Shown piece by piece: positions 63,771 through 64,000 of a stretch of 64,000 nucleotides of DNA. A program made the position numbers and the translations under genes. Origin of the DNA: Mongoliitalea daihaiensis (GTDB lineage: Bacteria > Bacteroidota > Bacteroidia > Cytophagales > Cyclobacteriaceae); NCBI RefSeq assembly GCF_021596945.1, contig NZ_CP063779.1, positions 3,136,001-3,200,000 on the forward strand, read 5' to 3'. How positions within the stretch are numbered: the first letter of the stretch is position 1; each line of letters starts with the position of its first letter. Below the pieces are notes generated by a model that was not told the origin of the DNA, searched no databases, and saw only the letters and a list, made by a program, of their open reading frames with translations.

Positions 63771-64000
63771 AGGCTTGAGGGAGAATCAAGAACCAAGAAA
63801 TTTCAGGACGTGACATATTTATCCTAATAGAAGAGGGGGTGCTATAGAACGAAGAATTGAGAATGATTTAAATGATTAAGTCGAGGGTAGAAGAGAAATA
63901 ATGGTAAAAACCTCTGAAAAACCTGGTAGGTTTTTACTGACTTAGGTTCTGATTTAAAGCCAGTTAAACTATTTAAAAACTTGCCAGGTTTAACAAATGG
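63771..64000. repeat. Non-coding tail with a hairpin and a related repeat
   Basis: No gene is supported here. aaaaacct-ggt-aggttttt (63917-63935) forms an 8-base stem, and a related element, aaacttgccaggttt, lies near 63980-63994. These resemble short AACCTGGCAGGTT-like repeats seen between Bacteroidota genes; the first could act as a terminator. Confidence 0.45.

Overview
The window reads as the chromosome of a Bacteroidota member, most likely Cytophagales (Cyclobacteriaceae/Algoriphagus-like). The evidence is: many short secreted proteins and lipoproteins of Bacteroidota-typical families (DUF4136, DUF2490, DUF6515, DUF2092, DUF4625, fasciclin); a carboxypeptidase-regulatory-domain TonB receptor; a tricorn-like S41 protease; a Bacteroidota-type ABC-F protein; starts without Shine-Dalgarno sequences; and promoters of the form TTTG-N19/20-TAnnTTTG. 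The genus is inferred and was not tested. No rRNA, tRNA, CRISPR array or intact insertion sequence was recognised.

Layout. 1-5.3 kb: a truncated DUF2254 membrane protein, a DUF6544 protein, a GIY-YIG-like pseudogene, CorA, a fasciclin lipoprotein and a secreted protein. 6.1-29.7 kb: one tightly packed, co-directional extracellular contractile injection system (eCIS). In order it encodes the AAA+ ATPase, DUF4255 cap protein, an unassigned protein, a single large sheath, two tube proteins, DUF5908, LysM adaptor, VgrG-like spike, PAAR tip, gp25 and two large baseplate proteins (Afp11 and Afp12 types). A 1174-aa Ig-like-containing structural protein, the CIS tape-measure protein and a 1297-aa cargo toxin with a C-terminal HNAHL-type nuclease complete it. 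A bidirectional terminator ends the locus.

29.7-44.8 kb: housekeeping and envelope genes (tricorn-like protease, MsrB, DUF4136 lipoproteins, DUF2490, DUF6515/DUF2092 pair, DUF4442), followed by a probable zinc-uptake pair (TonB receptor and His-rich DUF4625 lipoprotein). Both members of that pair have a TTGCAA-N5-TTGCAA-like operator sitting on the promoter -7 element. 45.3-56 kb: a defence island. A type I restriction-modification operon in the order hsdR-hsdS-X-hsdM has as X a PrrC-like anticodon-nuclease candidate. Next comes an unusual fusion of a cyclodeaminase (FTCD_C)-like domain to an ImmA/IrrE metallopeptidase, and then an opposite-strand cassette of two lipoproteins and a small protein. 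56-64 kb: ordinary genes (IscA-like, DUF1232, NAD(P)-binding, Dtd, ModF-like ABC, metallophosphoesterase, DUF4136, ABC-F).

How the genes work together. The eCIS genes should build a released, phage-tail-like particle carrying the nuclease. The restriction-modification operon should protect against phage DNA, with the PrrC-like protein as a back-up suicide RNase if restriction is disabled. The zinc genes should be derepressed when zinc is scarce. The most novel points are the FTCD_C-ImmA fusion beside the R-M/PrrC island, the eCIS cargo architecture without an adjacent immunity gene, and the operator-over-promoter arrangement of the zinc pair.
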